A stretch of 44,389 nucleotides of DNA from Psychrobacter piechaudii (GTDB lineage: Bacteria; Pseudomonadota; Gammaproteobacteria; Pseudomonadales; Moraxellaceae), in assembly GCF_900162825.1 (NCBI RefSeq), contig NZ_FUGE01000214.1, positions 1-44,389 on the forward strand. The letters run 5' to 3'. A program made the position numbers and the translations under genes. Positions within the stretch are counted from its first letter, which is position 1, and each line of letters starts with the position of its first letter. Positions 17,256 to 25,498 of this stretch are shown here, piece by piece. The notes beneath the pieces were generated by a model, which worked only from the letters and a program-made list of their open reading frames with translations, ran no database searches and had not been told where the DNA came from.

Positions 17256-17891
17256 CTACGGGGTGATTAAGCCATGGCGCATGGCTAAGTGAGTGAGCTT
17301 CACGTCACTGTCGACCCCAACCTTTTCAAAGATACGATAGCGATAAGTGTTGACTGTTTTTACACTAACAAAAAGCTGGTCAGCGATTTGTTGCGGGCTT
17401 TGACAGTTTACCACCATCATAGCAACCTGTTTTTCTCTTTCACTTAGTCTATCAAAAGGCGACTCTTCATTGTCTGTCAGTAGCATATCAGCCAGCTGTA
17501 CTGCCACGTCACTACTAAAGTACTTACTGCCTTGATAAACTTTTTTAATGGCTTTAATCATTTCGGCTAAAGGGGTGCCTTTGGTGATATAGCCATTGAC
17601 CCCTGCCTTTAATAGCATCGAAGGATAAGGCTGTGAGGAAACACTACTAACCGCTAAAATTTTTACTTTTTCATCAAATTGGCGTAAGCGTTTTGTGGCT
17701 TCAACTCCGCCAATATTTGGCATATTTACATCCAGTAAGACCACATCTGGGCTGAGTGCTTTAACCATTCTAATAGCAGCTTCACCACTGTCAGCTTCAC
17801 CGATAACCTCAATTTCAGGGTCATCTGCCAACATTCTACTTATGCCCATTCTAACCAAGTCGTGGTCATCAACCACCAAAACTTTAATCAT
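17256..17891 (-). CDS. LuxR-type response regulator (GacA/UvrY-like)
   Basis: Two-component transcription regulator of 211 aa. The receiver domain (1-~120) has D8/D9, the phosphorylated D54 in VVLLDVNMPN and the KAGVNGYITKG block with the conserved lysine. The C-terminal LuxR helix-turn-helix (~145-205) shows LSEREKQVAMMVVNCQSPQQIADQLFVS and VKTVNTYRYRIFEKV. Length and sequence are those of GacA/UvrY/SirA, which activates CsrA-binding small RNAs in response to the BarA/GacS kinase. No kinase gene is adjacent, as is usual for GacA, and uvrC, its neighbour in enterics and pseudomonads, is not here. It is monocistronic. Confidence 0.85.
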   Translation of the reverse strand: MIKVLVVDDHDLVRMGISRMLADDPEIEVIGEADSGEAAIRMVKALSPDVVLLDVNMPNIGGVEATKRLRQFDEKVKILAVSSVSSQPYPSMLLKAGVNGYITKGTPLAEMIKAIKKVYQGSKYFSSDVAVQLADMLLTDNEESPFDRLSEREKQVAMMVVNCQSPQQIADQLFVSVKTVNTYRYRIFEKVGVDSDVKLTHLAMRHGLITP

Positions 17892-18327
17892 ATTATTTTC
17901 CCAAGAGAACGCACAAAATTATAGTATGAGTAATTTTATGTTGCTGTAGCGTAAAAGAAATGTTTTGAATTGACACCATACCTTAATCCCATCACGTTAA
18001 GTGGAATTAACACTTAACGACTAAGATTAATGATGTTAAGATAATTAACATATTGGCTGTATTTGGTATTAGTATGGTGTTTAAGTTTATAAATTAGTAC
18101 TAATGTTTGTAAATGTAATTACTTCTATTATCAAAAAGGCACTTCATAAATCCTAATATAACAAAGCTTTTAATCGCAGTGGGTAATTGGTAATTTTTTT
18201 ATATCTGTTTCAATGCATTCCATTGTCAATGGATTTAGCTTCTAGGTCAATAACATCATACCTTTAAATTAACCGCATGGTTAATTATTCTTTTTTATAC
18301 TATTTTACGACTCAAGTGGGATGAAAT
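17892..18327. other. Divergent intergenic region, response regulator / PBP7
   Basis: This 436-bp AT-rich spacer holds three dyads: CGTTAAGT-N9-ACTTAACG (17995-18019), CCATTG-T-CAATGG (18220-18232) and TTAACC-N4-GGTTAA (18269-18284). A TATACT at 18296-18301 could be a -10 for the PBP7 gene. No open frame or RNA gene was recognised. Confidence 0.5.
17995..18019. promoter_or_regulatory. 25-bp inverted repeat upstream of the response regulator
   Basis: CGTTAAGT and ACTTAACG are exact complements across a 9-bp spacer, 104 bp upstream of the regulator's start. It is a candidate operator; the protein is unknown. Confidence 0.45.
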
Positions 18328-19356
18328 ATGAGCATAAATAAATCTTTCAACAAATCTTTTATCTTTGTTTGCATCGCATTGGGTCTGGGTACCGCAAGCT
18401 CTGTCTCAAATGCTGCTTTAACTATTGTGGAACCAAGCAAAACAGGCAACTCACAAGTTCAGTGGGGTAATGCTGGTGGTTTATCAGAAGCCCGCAGTAT
18501 TATGTACTCTAATCCAGGGGTGACTACTAACACCACTCGTTCTTTTTCTACTTCTACCAATAATTTCTCAAGCTCTCCAGGTTTCGTTGACAGACTACCT
18601 ATTTCAGCCGCTTCAAGAGGGGTCGTCGTTTTAGACGTAGCAACTGGACAGCCTTTGTATGAAAAGAACGCTGATGTGGCTCGTCCAATAGCTTCTATTA
18701 CTAAGATTATGACGGCTATGGTGGTTTTAGATGCCGGTCTTGATATGCGAGAAGAGATTAAGCTTGATCCAGAAGATTTCGTAGGTCCTAAGCGTGCTAG
18801 TTCTCGTTTGAAAGCTGGTGACCGTATGAACCGTGCAGAACTGCTATTAATGACCCTAATGAAGTCTGAGAACCCAGCTGCTAAATCTCTAGCCAGAAAC
18901 TATCCAGGTGGCTATGATGCTTTCATGCGTGCAATGAACGCTAAAGCCCGTTCGTTAGGTATGAATACTGCTTTCTTTGGTGATCCTACTGGTCTAGATA
19001 AGCGTAATGTGGCCTCTCCCATGGACTTAACTAAGATGGTTAAAGCTGCTGGTGAATATGAAGTGATCCGCCGCTTCTCAACCACTAAAAACTATGACTT
19101 CTTTGTAGCAAACTATAGCGATGGTAACCGTACCTATCCTGCTAATAACACTAGTAAGCTAGTTCGTAGTGGCACTTATCCAATTGGTATCTCAAAAACT
19201 GGCTTTATTAATGAAGCGGGTCAATGTGTGGTAATGGAAACCCAAGTTAACAACCGTCCAGCGATTATTGTTATTTTAGGTGCTGATAGCTCTAATACGC
19301 GCTGGAACGATGCAGAGAACATTCTACATAATTTAGCTTTACGTCGTACTATTTAA
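18328..19356 (+). CDS. pbpG: D-alanyl-D-alanine endopeptidase (PBP7 family)
   Basis: Periplasmic penicillin-binding protein that cuts D-Ala-meso-DAP cross-links in peptidoglycan. It has a cleavable signal peptide ending near SNAA (residue 29-30) and a Ser/Thr/Asn-rich linker to about residue 90. The three active-site motifs of the S11 fold are present: S123-I-T-K126, S180-E-N182 and K290-T-G292. No C-terminal amphipathic anchor is visible, which fits PBP7 rather than PBP5/6. At 342 aa it is slightly longer than E. coli PBP7, owing to the linker. It ends in a terminator shared with the DksA-like gene. Confidence 0.9.
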   Translation: MSINKSFNKSFIFVCIALGLGTASSVSNAALTIVEPSKTGNSQVQWGNAGGLSEARSIMYSNPGVTTNTTRSFSTSTNNFSSSPGFVDRLPISAASRGVVVLDVATGQPLYEKNADVARPIASITKIMTAMVVLDAGLDMREEIKLDPEDFVGPKRASSRLKAGDRMNRAELLLMTLMKSENPAAKSLARNYPGGYDAFMRAMNAKARSLGMNTAFFGDPTGLDKRNVASPMDLTKMVKAAGEYEVIRRFSTTKNYDFFVANYSDGNRTYPANNTSKLVRSGTYPIGISKTGFINEAGQCVVMETQVNNRPAIIVILGADSSNTRWNDAENILHNLALRRTI

Positions 19357-19410
19357 TAGCCAACTTATTTTTATATCCCGTTGTTTCTATTAAAATAATA
19401 TAGTACTCAC

Positions 19411-19443
19411 AAAAAAAGATTGCTCTTAGAGCAATCTTTTTTT
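19411..19443. terminator. Bidirectional terminator between pbpG and the DksA-like gene
   Basis: A perfect 15-bp arm pair, A7-GATTGCTC and GAGCAATC-T7, with loop TTA. Confidence 0.9.
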
Positions 19444-19462
19444 GTTTATTAGAGGCTATAAT

Positions 19463-19792
19463 TTAAGAGGCGTGTTGCATGCATAAAGTTGCATAAGGCA
19501 CAGCTTCTAATCTCTTTTCTTCGATATCTTCACCACAAACTGTACATTCGCCATAGGTGCCATTGTCAATACGACTTAACGCATTTTTAACATAGGTAAG
19601 CCCTTGTTTGGCCTCAACCAATAGCGTTTTGCGCATCTCATTATCCCGCATAGAAATGGCTTGGTCATCCCAATGTTCATTTAAATCATCTTGAGGGTTA
19701 TAAATATGATCTTCAATTTTATCGATACGGTTTTGATATTCTTGTTGTAGCTCTAGTAGGCGCTCTTTAGCAGCAGAAAAATCTCTACTCAT
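19463..19792 (-). CDS. DksA/TraR family zinc-finger protein
   Basis: Small cytoplasmic protein (109 aa) related to DksA and TraR, which enter the RNA polymerase secondary channel. The first 80 residues are predicted coiled coil (RLLELQQEYQNRIDKIEDH and a later RKTLLVEAKQG helix). The finger has C83 and C86 (GECTVCGEDI), then C104 and, where DksA has the fourth cysteine, H107 (LCMQHAS), so the metal site would be C3H. The coil tip carries acidic residues (DD near 35-43), but equivalence to DksA's tip pair is uncertain. It is shorter than DksA (~150 aa) and closer to YbiI-like members. An AAGGAG site precedes the ATG. Confidence 0.8.
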   Translation of the reverse strand: MSRDFSAAKERLLELQQEYQNRIDKIEDHIYNPQDDLNEHWDDQAISMRDNEMRKTLLVEAKQGLTYVKNALSRIDNGTYGECTVCGEDIEEKRLEAVPYATLCMQHAS

Positions 19793-19980
19793 TGTAATCT
19801 CCTTAAGTAAATATAATTGTATAGGGGTTATTAACCCCTTTATTATTGCTTTGTTTATATCTTCTATATTAGCACTTATCCAATAATAAATCTTTGTATT
19901 GCCCTAAATAATAGAACGACAGATTTAATAAATCCCCAATAATAATAGGCAGAAACAGAGGCGAAAATAGGCTGGAAAAT

Positions 19981-20006
19981 ATGGTAGAATTCTCCCACCA
20001 TTTTTT
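19981..20006 (+). promoter_or_regulatory. Terminator-like hairpin in the pgk leader
   Basis: ATGGT and ACCAT pair around an 11-nt loop and are followed by TTTTTT, 68 bp before the pgk ATG. It could be an attenuator, or end upstream transcription; the stem is short. Confidence 0.35.
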
Positions 20007-20073
20007 CTTCAAACCTAAAATAGAAGTGTAAGCCAATTTTGACTTCTAATTATAATTAAGTAAGGGTAAATAC

Positions 20074-21282
20074 ATGAATTTCGCTAGAATGGAAAACCAA
20101 GATTTAACTGGAAAAACTGTGTTGATTCGTGAAGATTTAAACGTGCCAATTCAAAATGGAGAAATCTCTAACGATGCGCGTTTACAGTCAAGTTTACCCA
20201 CCATTAAGCTAGCCCTCGAAAAAGGCGCAGCCGTTCTGGTTTGCTCACACTTAGGTCGCCCAACAGAAGGGGAGTTTGAAGAGAAGTACTCTATGCAGCC
20301 TGTAGCGGATTATTTAAGTGAGCATCTAGGCCTGACTGTACGCTTAAACAAAGATTATGCTGAACAGGATGTATCTATTCAGCCAGGGGAAGTGGTGTTA
20401 TTAGAAAACGTTCGCTTTAACGTTGGTGAAAAGAAAAACACAGAAGCTCTATCACAGCGTTATGCTGATCTATGTGATGTGTTCGTTATGGATGCATTCG
20501 GTACAGCTCACAGAGCTCAAGCTTCTACTGAAGGGATAATCCAAGCTGCTGCCAAAGCTGGAAAAGTGGTGTGTGCGGGTCCTTTACTAGCTGCAGAATT
20601 AGATGCGTTAGACAAAGCCTTACACGCACCAAAAAAACCACTAGTGGCCATTGTTGGCGGTTCTAAAGTATCTACTAAACTAGACGTATTGATCAGTTTA
20701 GCAAAAATTTGTGACCAAATTATCGTCGGTGGCGGTATTGCTAATACCTTTATCGCAGCAAAAGGTCATTCAGTAGGGGCTTCATTATATGAAGCAGATA
20801 TGATTGAAACGGCCAAACAAATCATGACTCAAACTGAGATTTTATTGCCACAGAACGTGGTAGTGGCTGATAAGAATCAAATCAACTTTGACGACTTTAT
20901 TAACTCATTACAAACGGCAACTCCAGTTGTAAAAAGCATAGACTCAGTTTCTGAAAATGAAATGATTTTAGATGTGGCAGCTGAAGGGGCAGAGCATATC
21001 TTTAACGCTGTTAAGGATGCAGCGACTATCTTGTGGAATGGCCCCGTTGGTGTGTTTGAAGTAGATGCCTTTGCAGAAGGGACTCGACTACTGTCTGAAG
21101 CAGTAAAAGACAGTAACGGTTTCTCGATTGCAGGGGGAGGCGATACCTTGGCTGCTATTCATAAGTTCCAAGTAGAAGACGGTGTAAGCTATATGTCTAC
21201 AGGTGGTGGTGCCTTCTTAGAGTTTGTGGAAGGTAAAGTACTGCCTGCCGTTGCCGCTTTAGAAAAATACAGTGCTAAGTAA
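20074..21282 (+). CDS. pgk: Phosphoglycerate kinase
   Basis: Transfers phosphate from 1,3-bisphosphoglycerate to ADP in glycolysis. Landmarks in order: [14 protein letters not shown] with the substrate-binding Arg and Asp-Asn, [34 protein letters not shown], the [12 protein letters not shown] nucleotide-site lysine, [10 protein letters not shown] and the closing GGGDTLAA / [10 protein letters not shown] loops. The 402-aa length is usual. An alternative ATG five codons later would remove MNFAR. The usual neighbours epd and fba are absent from this window. The gene is divergent from the DksA-like gene, with a hairpin in its leader. Confidence 0.97.
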   Translation: MNFARMENQDLTGKTVLIREDLNVPIQNGEISNDARLQSSLPTIKLALEKGAAVLVCSHLGRPTEGEFEEKYSMQPVADYLSEHLGLTVRLNKDYAEQDVSIQPGEVVLLENVRFNVGEKKNTEALSQRYADLCDVFVMDAFGTAHRAQASTEGIIQAAAKAGKVVCAGPLLAAELDALDKALHAPKKPLVAIVGGSKVSTKLDVLISLAKICDQIIVGGGIANTFIAAKGHSVGASLYEADMIETAKQIMTQTEILLPQNVVVADKNQINFDDFINSLQTATPVVKSIDSVSENEMILDVAAEGAEHIFNAVKDAATILWNGPVGVFEVDAFAEGTRLLSEAVKDSNGFSIAGGGDTLAAIHKFQVEDGVSYMSTGGGAFLEFVEGKVLPAVAALEKYSAK

Positions 21283-21477
21283 TAATTATTTATTAACTAA
21301 GCTTATTACTGGGAATGATTGCTTATATCGTTGAGATAAATATAGCCTACGCCAGTACTATATTAGGTTTAGATAAACTAAAACTTATGTTACTTAAAGC
21401 TACTTGTGTTTTCAATTACTAGCTATTAGAATGCTGAAAATCTAATATTGTAATAACACATATTGTGAGGAGTTCAC

Positions 21478-21846
21478 ATGTTATACCGTAATCTTTTAAT
21501 CTCAGGTCTTGTTGCTAGTGCTGTTGCTATCACTGGTTGTAGCAAGGAGACTGAAGAAGCTGCAGATGCAGGTAATGTAGAAGCTGCTGCTGAGAGTGCA
21601 GGTCAAGATACTATTGATAATGCTCAAACGGCGGGTGCTGTAGCTACCGGTGCTGTTGTTAATGCTGGCGAAGCCATTGCTGAGGGTGCAAATTCAGCCG
21701 TTGAAGGGACAGCAACAGCAGTATCAGAAGGCGCAACTGCTGTAGCTGAGGGTTCAAAAGATGTAGCAAACAATACTACAGATAATGTAGACCTACAAGC
21801 TAATCCAGAAGTTGTGGAAGCGGTTGATGAAGATCAACAGTACTAA
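21478..21846 (+). CDS. Small Ala/Glu-rich lipoprotein of unknown function
   Basis: Lipoprotein of 122 aa with signal peptide and lipobox AITGC (C21). The mature part is strongly biased to Ala, Glu, Gly, Thr and Asn and consists of degenerate 10-12 residue units such as AVSEGATAVAEGSKDVANNT. This resembles amphipathic helical repeats found in LEA-like or apolipoprotein-like stress proteins, but that is only a compositional likeness. A GTGAGGAG site gives a strong start. It is flanked by a 195-bp spacer from pgk and its own terminator, so it is probably a separate unit. I do not recognise a named family. Confidence 0.75.
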   Translation: MLYRNLLISGLVASAVAITGCSKETEEAADAGNVEAAAESAGQDTIDNAQTAGAVATGAVVNAGEAIAEGANSAVEGTATAVSEGATAVAEGSKDVANNTTDNVDLQANPEVVEAVDEDQQY

Positions 21847-21913
21847 TTTATCTGCTTAAATTCTGTATTTTTAAATAGCATATTTTTTAAATACTACTAC
21901 ATTTAAGTATAAT

Positions 21914-21942
21914 AAAAGCTCTGATTTTATCAGGGCTTTTTT
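21914..21942 (+). terminator. Terminator of the small lipoprotein gene
   Basis: AAAAGCTCTGAT / ATCAGGGCTTTT stem (one G-T pair), loop TTT, then T run. Confidence 0.85.
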
Positions 21943-22029
21943 AATGGCTATGGGTTTATGAAAATAAAATAAACAGAATATAGCGTTAATGGAAGCAGGG
22001 CACAAGCTCAGTTAATGCTTGGGTATCTT

Positions 22030-22038
22030 TGCTATAAT
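22030..22038 (+). promoter_or_regulatory. Extended -10 promoter of ruvA
   Basis: TGCTATAAT is a consensus extended -10 element 38 bp before the ruvA ATG. No good -35 is at 17 bp, consistent with extended -10 use. Confidence 0.55.
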
Positions 22039-22075
22039 GAAGCTTGTTTTTTTATTAGAGAATTAAAATAACATT

Positions 22076-22708
22076 ATGATAGGACTAATTGAAGGTAAGG
22101 TATGTCATTTGTCTGCTCCAGTGGCATGCATTATGACCGCTTCTGGGGTAGGTTACGAGATAGAATTGCCTCTACCAGACTTTTGTCAGCTGCAACTTGA
22201 TGCTAGCGTGGTTGTATGGACTCATTTACATGTGCGTGAAGATGCCCAGTTGCTGTATGGCTTCATAAAGCATCAAGAAAGAGAAGTTTTTCGTCAGCTA
22301 ATTCGTATTAATGGGGTGGGTGCAAAAATGGCGTTGGCTATGATGTCCACCATGTCTGCCCCTGAGTTAAAGCAGGCCGTTGAGACGGATAATGAAGTGG
22401 CACTAACGCGAGTACCCGGCATTGGTAAAAAGACGGCACAGCGACTACTTATCGAACTAAAAGGTAAGTTTGATAATATTGAAAGCAGTGGTGGATTATT
22501 TGAAGTGTTAGAGGGCATGCCCAAATCTGCTGCGGGAAGTGAAGGAGTTATACTTGCTGAGGTTGAATCGGCACTTATAAGTCTAGGTTACCGAGATAAA
22601 GAGGCTCAAAAAGCGATTAAAGCAGCAAGAGAAACTGAAGCGGGTCAAAATATTGTTGATACTCAGTCGTTATTAAAACTAACGTTACAACAACTCTCAA
22701 ACTTTTAA
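22076..22708 (+). CDS. ruvA: Holliday junction branch migration protein RuvA
   Basis: Tetrameric junction-binding subunit that loads the RuvB motor. The start MIGLIEGKV is the normal RuvA N-terminus. Domain I is an OB fold ending near HVREDAQLLYGF. Domain II holds two helix-hairpin-helix motifs (INGVGAKMALAMMS and VPGIGKKTAQRLLIELK). A linker leads to the C-terminal three-helix domain III (SALISLGYRDKEAQKAI) that contacts RuvB. The 210-aa length is usual. Unusually, ruvB does not follow: a terminator comes within 40 bp, then the convergent argD. ruvC is on the other strand at 11755. Confidence 0.95.
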   Translation: MIGLIEGKVCHLSAPVACIMTASGVGYEIELPLPDFCQLQLDASVVVWTHLHVREDAQLLYGFIKHQEREVFRQLIRINGVGAKMALAMMSTMSAPELKQAVETDNEVALTRVPGIGKKTAQRLLIELKGKFDNIESSGGLFEVLEGMPKSAAGSEGVILAEVESALISLGYRDKEAQKAIKAARETEAGQNIVDTQSLLKLTLQQLSNF

Positions 22709-22744
22709 TTACTAGCTTTTAATGTTCGAAAATAGCCTAAGCAT

Positions 22745-22775
22745 AAAAAAGCCCTTAAAAATTTAAGGGCTTTTT
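22745..22775. terminator. Bidirectional terminator between ruvA and argD
   Basis: AAAAAAGCCCTTAAA / TTTAAGGGCTTTTT stem with a very short loop. Confidence 0.9.
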
Positions 22776-22805
22776 CTTTATATAGGTAGTGAAGGTTTTA
22801 TTTGA

Positions 22806-23996
22806 TTAGCTTAAAGTAGATTTAATCAGTCGAATCAATCTTTCAATCAGCTGATCACTTTCTTCACGCTTTAGATTTAAAGGAGGTAATAAGCGGATAA
22901 CATGACCTCCAGTAACGTTAATGATTAGTTTCTCATCCTCACGCGCTCTATCCACTAAATCGCTGCAATCGGTAGACTCTGGCAATACAACGCCTATCAT
23001 CATGCCATGTCCTCGAGTGGTAACGCCAAAATCTTTTAAGGCCTCACTCAAAGACTGCTGAATGTAGTCACCTTCAGTAGTGGCATTTTGCATAACATCA
23101 GTATTGCTTAAAATGTCATAAACGGTATATACCACGCGGCTGCCTAAAGGTGTGCCCCCGTAGGTAGAACCATGACTACCCACTTGAAACAAATCACGAG
23201 CACGACCACGAACCATGCAAGCACCAATAGGGAAGCCGTTACCCAAGCCTTTGGCGGTAGATAAGACATCCGGCTTAGCATTACTGTGCTGATAAGCAAA
23301 ATATTTGCCGGTACGACCATTACCCGTTTGCACTTCATCTAGCATAAATAACCAATCTTGCTGATCACACAGGGCTTGTACTTGCTCCAAATACTCGAAG
23401 CCGTCTTTAGCAGTATTTAAGCCGCCTTCACCTTGAATAGGCTCTAGCAGCACTGCCGTAATCTCATCTTCATCTTGGGTGACTTGTTTTAAAGCTTCAA
23501 TATCACCGAAAGGGACTCGGATAAAGTCTGAGTCTAAAGTATAAAAGCCTTCACGTGCTTTGGGGTTTGCAGTAGCGGTTACCGTCAATAGAGTACGACC
23601 ATGGAATGATTTCTCCATGACGATAACTTTAGGTTTCTTAAAGCCTTTTTTATAGCCATATAGACGGGCCATCTTAAGCGCAGCCTCATTGGCTTCAGCA
23701 CCACTGTTGGCAAAGAAAACACTGTCCATGCCAGCTGCCTGACATAAAGCTTCAGCGGCTTTTTGTTGCCATTCAATTTCGAATAGGTTACTGGTATGGA
23801 CTAAAGTGGCTGCCTGCTCCTGAATGGCTTTAGTAATCTCAGGATGGCAATGACCCAGACCACAAACTGCGATACCTGTTAATGCGTCTAAGTAAGGAGT
23901 ATTGTCAGCAGTAAAAAGCCAGCTGCCTTCTCCTCGAGTAAAGCTTATGGGTTGAGGGCTATAGGTAGGCATAATATAGGAATGCGATGCTGACAT
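22806..23996 (-). CDS. argD: Acetylornithine aminotransferase
   Basis: PLP-dependent class III aminotransferase that makes N-acetylornithine in arginine synthesis, and may double as succinyldiaminopimelate aminotransferase in lysine synthesis. The 396-aa sequence contains FFANSGAEANEAALKMAR, the KSFHGRTLLTVTATANPK region, the PLP-ring aspartate in FMLDEVQTGNGRTGKYFA and the Schiff-base lysine in STAKGLGNGFPIGA. An AAGGA site lies just before the ATG. yacG on the same strand lies 105 bp upstream. A catabolic succinylornithine transaminase (AstC) is the main alternative; no ast genes are seen nearby. Confidence 0.9.
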   Translation of the reverse strand: MSASHSYIMPTYSPQPISFTRGEGSWLFTADNTPYLDALTGIAVCGLGHCHPEITKAIQEQAATLVHTSNLFEIEWQQKAAEALCQAAGMDSVFFANSGAEANEAALKMARLYGYKKGFKKPKVIVMEKSFHGRTLLTVTATANPKAREGFYTLDSDFIRVPFGDIEALKQVTQDEDEITAVLLEPIQGEGGLNTAKDGFEYLEQVQALCDQQDWLFMLDEVQTGNGRTGKYFAYQHSNAKPDVLSTAKGLGNGFPIGACMVRGRARDLFQVGSHGSTYGGTPLGSRVVYTVYDILSNTDVMQNATTEGDYIQQSLSEALKDFGVTTRGHGMMIGVVLPESTDCSDLVDRAREDEKLIINVTGGHVIRLLPPLNLKREESDQLIERLIRLIKSTLS

Positions 23997-24101
23997 AATG
24001 GGTCCTTAAACATTTAGCAGATAGGAGGGTAATAAGTATTGTAGCTGAATAAATACGATGTGTGCAGTATTTAAAACAGCCTCTTAAAGGCAAGCCAATA
24101 A

Positions 24102-24311
24102 CTAATAATTTAGATCATCAGAAAAAGGAGACTCTTCGGCAGCAACACGATACTCTTCATTGGCCCAAGCGCCTAAATCGATAAGTTTGCATCGATCACT
24201 ACAAAAAGGCTTATAAGGATTGTCTTGCCAAGAAGTTGCCTTTTTGCAATAGGGGCAAGGGTAGGTTTTTGGACTTGAGGGGCTGCTGGAGTGGTCTGTA
24301 GAGTCGGTCAT
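24102..24311 (-). CDS. yacG: DNA gyrase inhibitor YacG
   Basis: Small zinc protein (69 aa) that in E. coli binds GyrB and inhibits gyrase. The zinc site is C19, C22, C37 and C41 in PCPYC and FCSDRCK, followed by the family signature [13 protein letters not shown]. The N-terminal 15 residues are Ser/Asp-rich and the C-terminal tail is acidic ([10 protein letters not shown]), as in other members. The classic coaE/pilD neighbours are not here; argD follows downstream and a methyltransferase gene is divergent upstream. Confidence 0.9.
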   Translation of the reverse strand: MTDSTDHSSSPSSPKTYPCPYCKKATSWQDNPYKPFCSDRCKLIDLGAWANEEYRVAAEESPFSDDLNY

Positions 24312-24556
24312 AGTTTAAAGTCTTTGAATTACAAGTAAGTTGTGAGTCACTGAGTGACCAAATTAGAATTATAACATGGGTATCAGAGGGCTTATACTGC
24401 TTCACAATCTATCTTAATACGCGATGTAAAGCTAATATTATGATCAAGGTGAATATGAAAATAACCGCTAGAGTTCACCCTGATAAGGCTTTAGAAATGA
24501 TAACATATATCGCATTATCAATAATTCTATAACTTGATTAAGTGTCTAAAACAATT

Positions 24557-25312
24557 ATGTCAATTTCAAAACCTAACTCCTTATTGTCTACTGAGGCGCT
24601 AAGTCATAACAAAAGTCGCTGTTTTAAACCTGAGAAGCTAACCACTCCAAGAGACTTTTCACTACCTGTATTCGTGACTCGCTCTCTTGAAGCCAGTAAA
24701 AAGACTGGTGTTAAGGTTAGCCTAGATGATGACAGCCGACCGCTAATAGTGGAGATTGGTGCTGGTAAGGGCATGCATGCTTGCTTATATGCCAAAAAGA
24801 ATCCCAAACATGATTTGATCGCTATTGAAAGAACTCAAAATAAATTCACTGCTTTTAATAGCTTAGTACAATCTGTTAGCAATGAAGTGGTAAATCTAGA
24901 TAATATTTTAGCGGTGCATGCGGACGCCATTCCTTACTGTGTCTACGCGCTGCCGGCACAAAGTGTGGATCTGTTTTATTTACTATATCCCAACCCTGAA
25001 CCCAAAAATCCTAATCAACAATGGTTAAATATGCCATTTTTTGAGTTTCTATTATCCCGATTAAAATCTAAGGGTAGGGTAATATTGGCCAGCAATATTG
25101 AAGAATACATAGATAATGCCTATCAGCAGGCGGTTGAGACTTGGTGTTTAGTGACCAAGAGAAGGGAAGTTCCCATAGATAGTAAGCGTACTCACTTTGA
25201 AATAAAGTATTTAGCTAGAGGTGAAACCTGCTGGGAGCTTGAAATGATAAAGCCTGAAGGTTACGTCACTCGCTTTGATGAGTGGAATTCTGAGGCATTA
25301 CAGTCAGTTTAA
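24557..25312 (+). CDS. TrmB-like SAM-dependent methyltransferase, divergent
   Basis: A class I methyltransferase (251 aa) with the layout of TrmB, the tRNA m7G46 methyltransferase. The SAM-binding motif I is IVEIGAGKGMHACLYAKKNP, followed by LIAIERTQNK and an acidic loop AVHADAIPY. Where TrmB has FPDPWHKKRH this protein has YPNPEPKNPNQQW, and the C-terminal RTHFEIKYLARGETCWELEM corresponds to TrmB's TKFERRG...GHGVWDL. The basic substrate-contact residues are therefore largely replaced, and the target may not be tRNA guanine-46. A GTG at 24542 would add five residues; neither start has a clear ribosome-binding site. It is divergent from yacG. Confidence 0.65.
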   Translation: MSISKPNSLLSTEALSHNKSRCFKPEKLTTPRDFSLPVFVTRSLEASKKTGVKVSLDDDSRPLIVEIGAGKGMHACLYAKKNPKHDLIAIERTQNKFTAFNSLVQSVSNEVVNLDNILAVHADAIPYCVYALPAQSVDLFYLLYPNPEPKNPNQQWLNMPFFEFLLSRLKSKGRVILASNIEEYIDNAYQQAVETWCLVTKRREVPIDSKRTHFEIKYLARGETCWELEMIKPEGYVTRFDEWNSEALQSV

Positions 25313-25402
25313 GAAGCCGTCAATTTAAATACCAGTTATCTGATTTTTATCGAAGATAATAATCGAAACGGAAACTGGCAGATTTAGTAGGATGGTATCC
25401 AT

Positions 25403-25440
25403 AAAAAAGGCTTGCTTGAACTTAGTCCAAGCAAGCCTTT
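25403..25440 (-). terminator. Terminator of the ABC1 kinase gene
   Basis: AAAGGCTTGCTTG / CAAGCAAGCCTTT, a 13-bp stem. The T run is on the minus strand side, so it serves the gene at 25499; it may also stop plus-strand reading. Confidence 0.8.
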
Positions 25441-25498
25441 AGTTATTGGCTCAGTGAAGCCTATAATCCTTTAGTACTGAGGCGTTTGCATGTTATAT

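Noticed and set aside
17995-18019. GacA-box (TGTAAG-N6-CTTACA)
   Set aside because: The half-site sequence and spacer length both differ.
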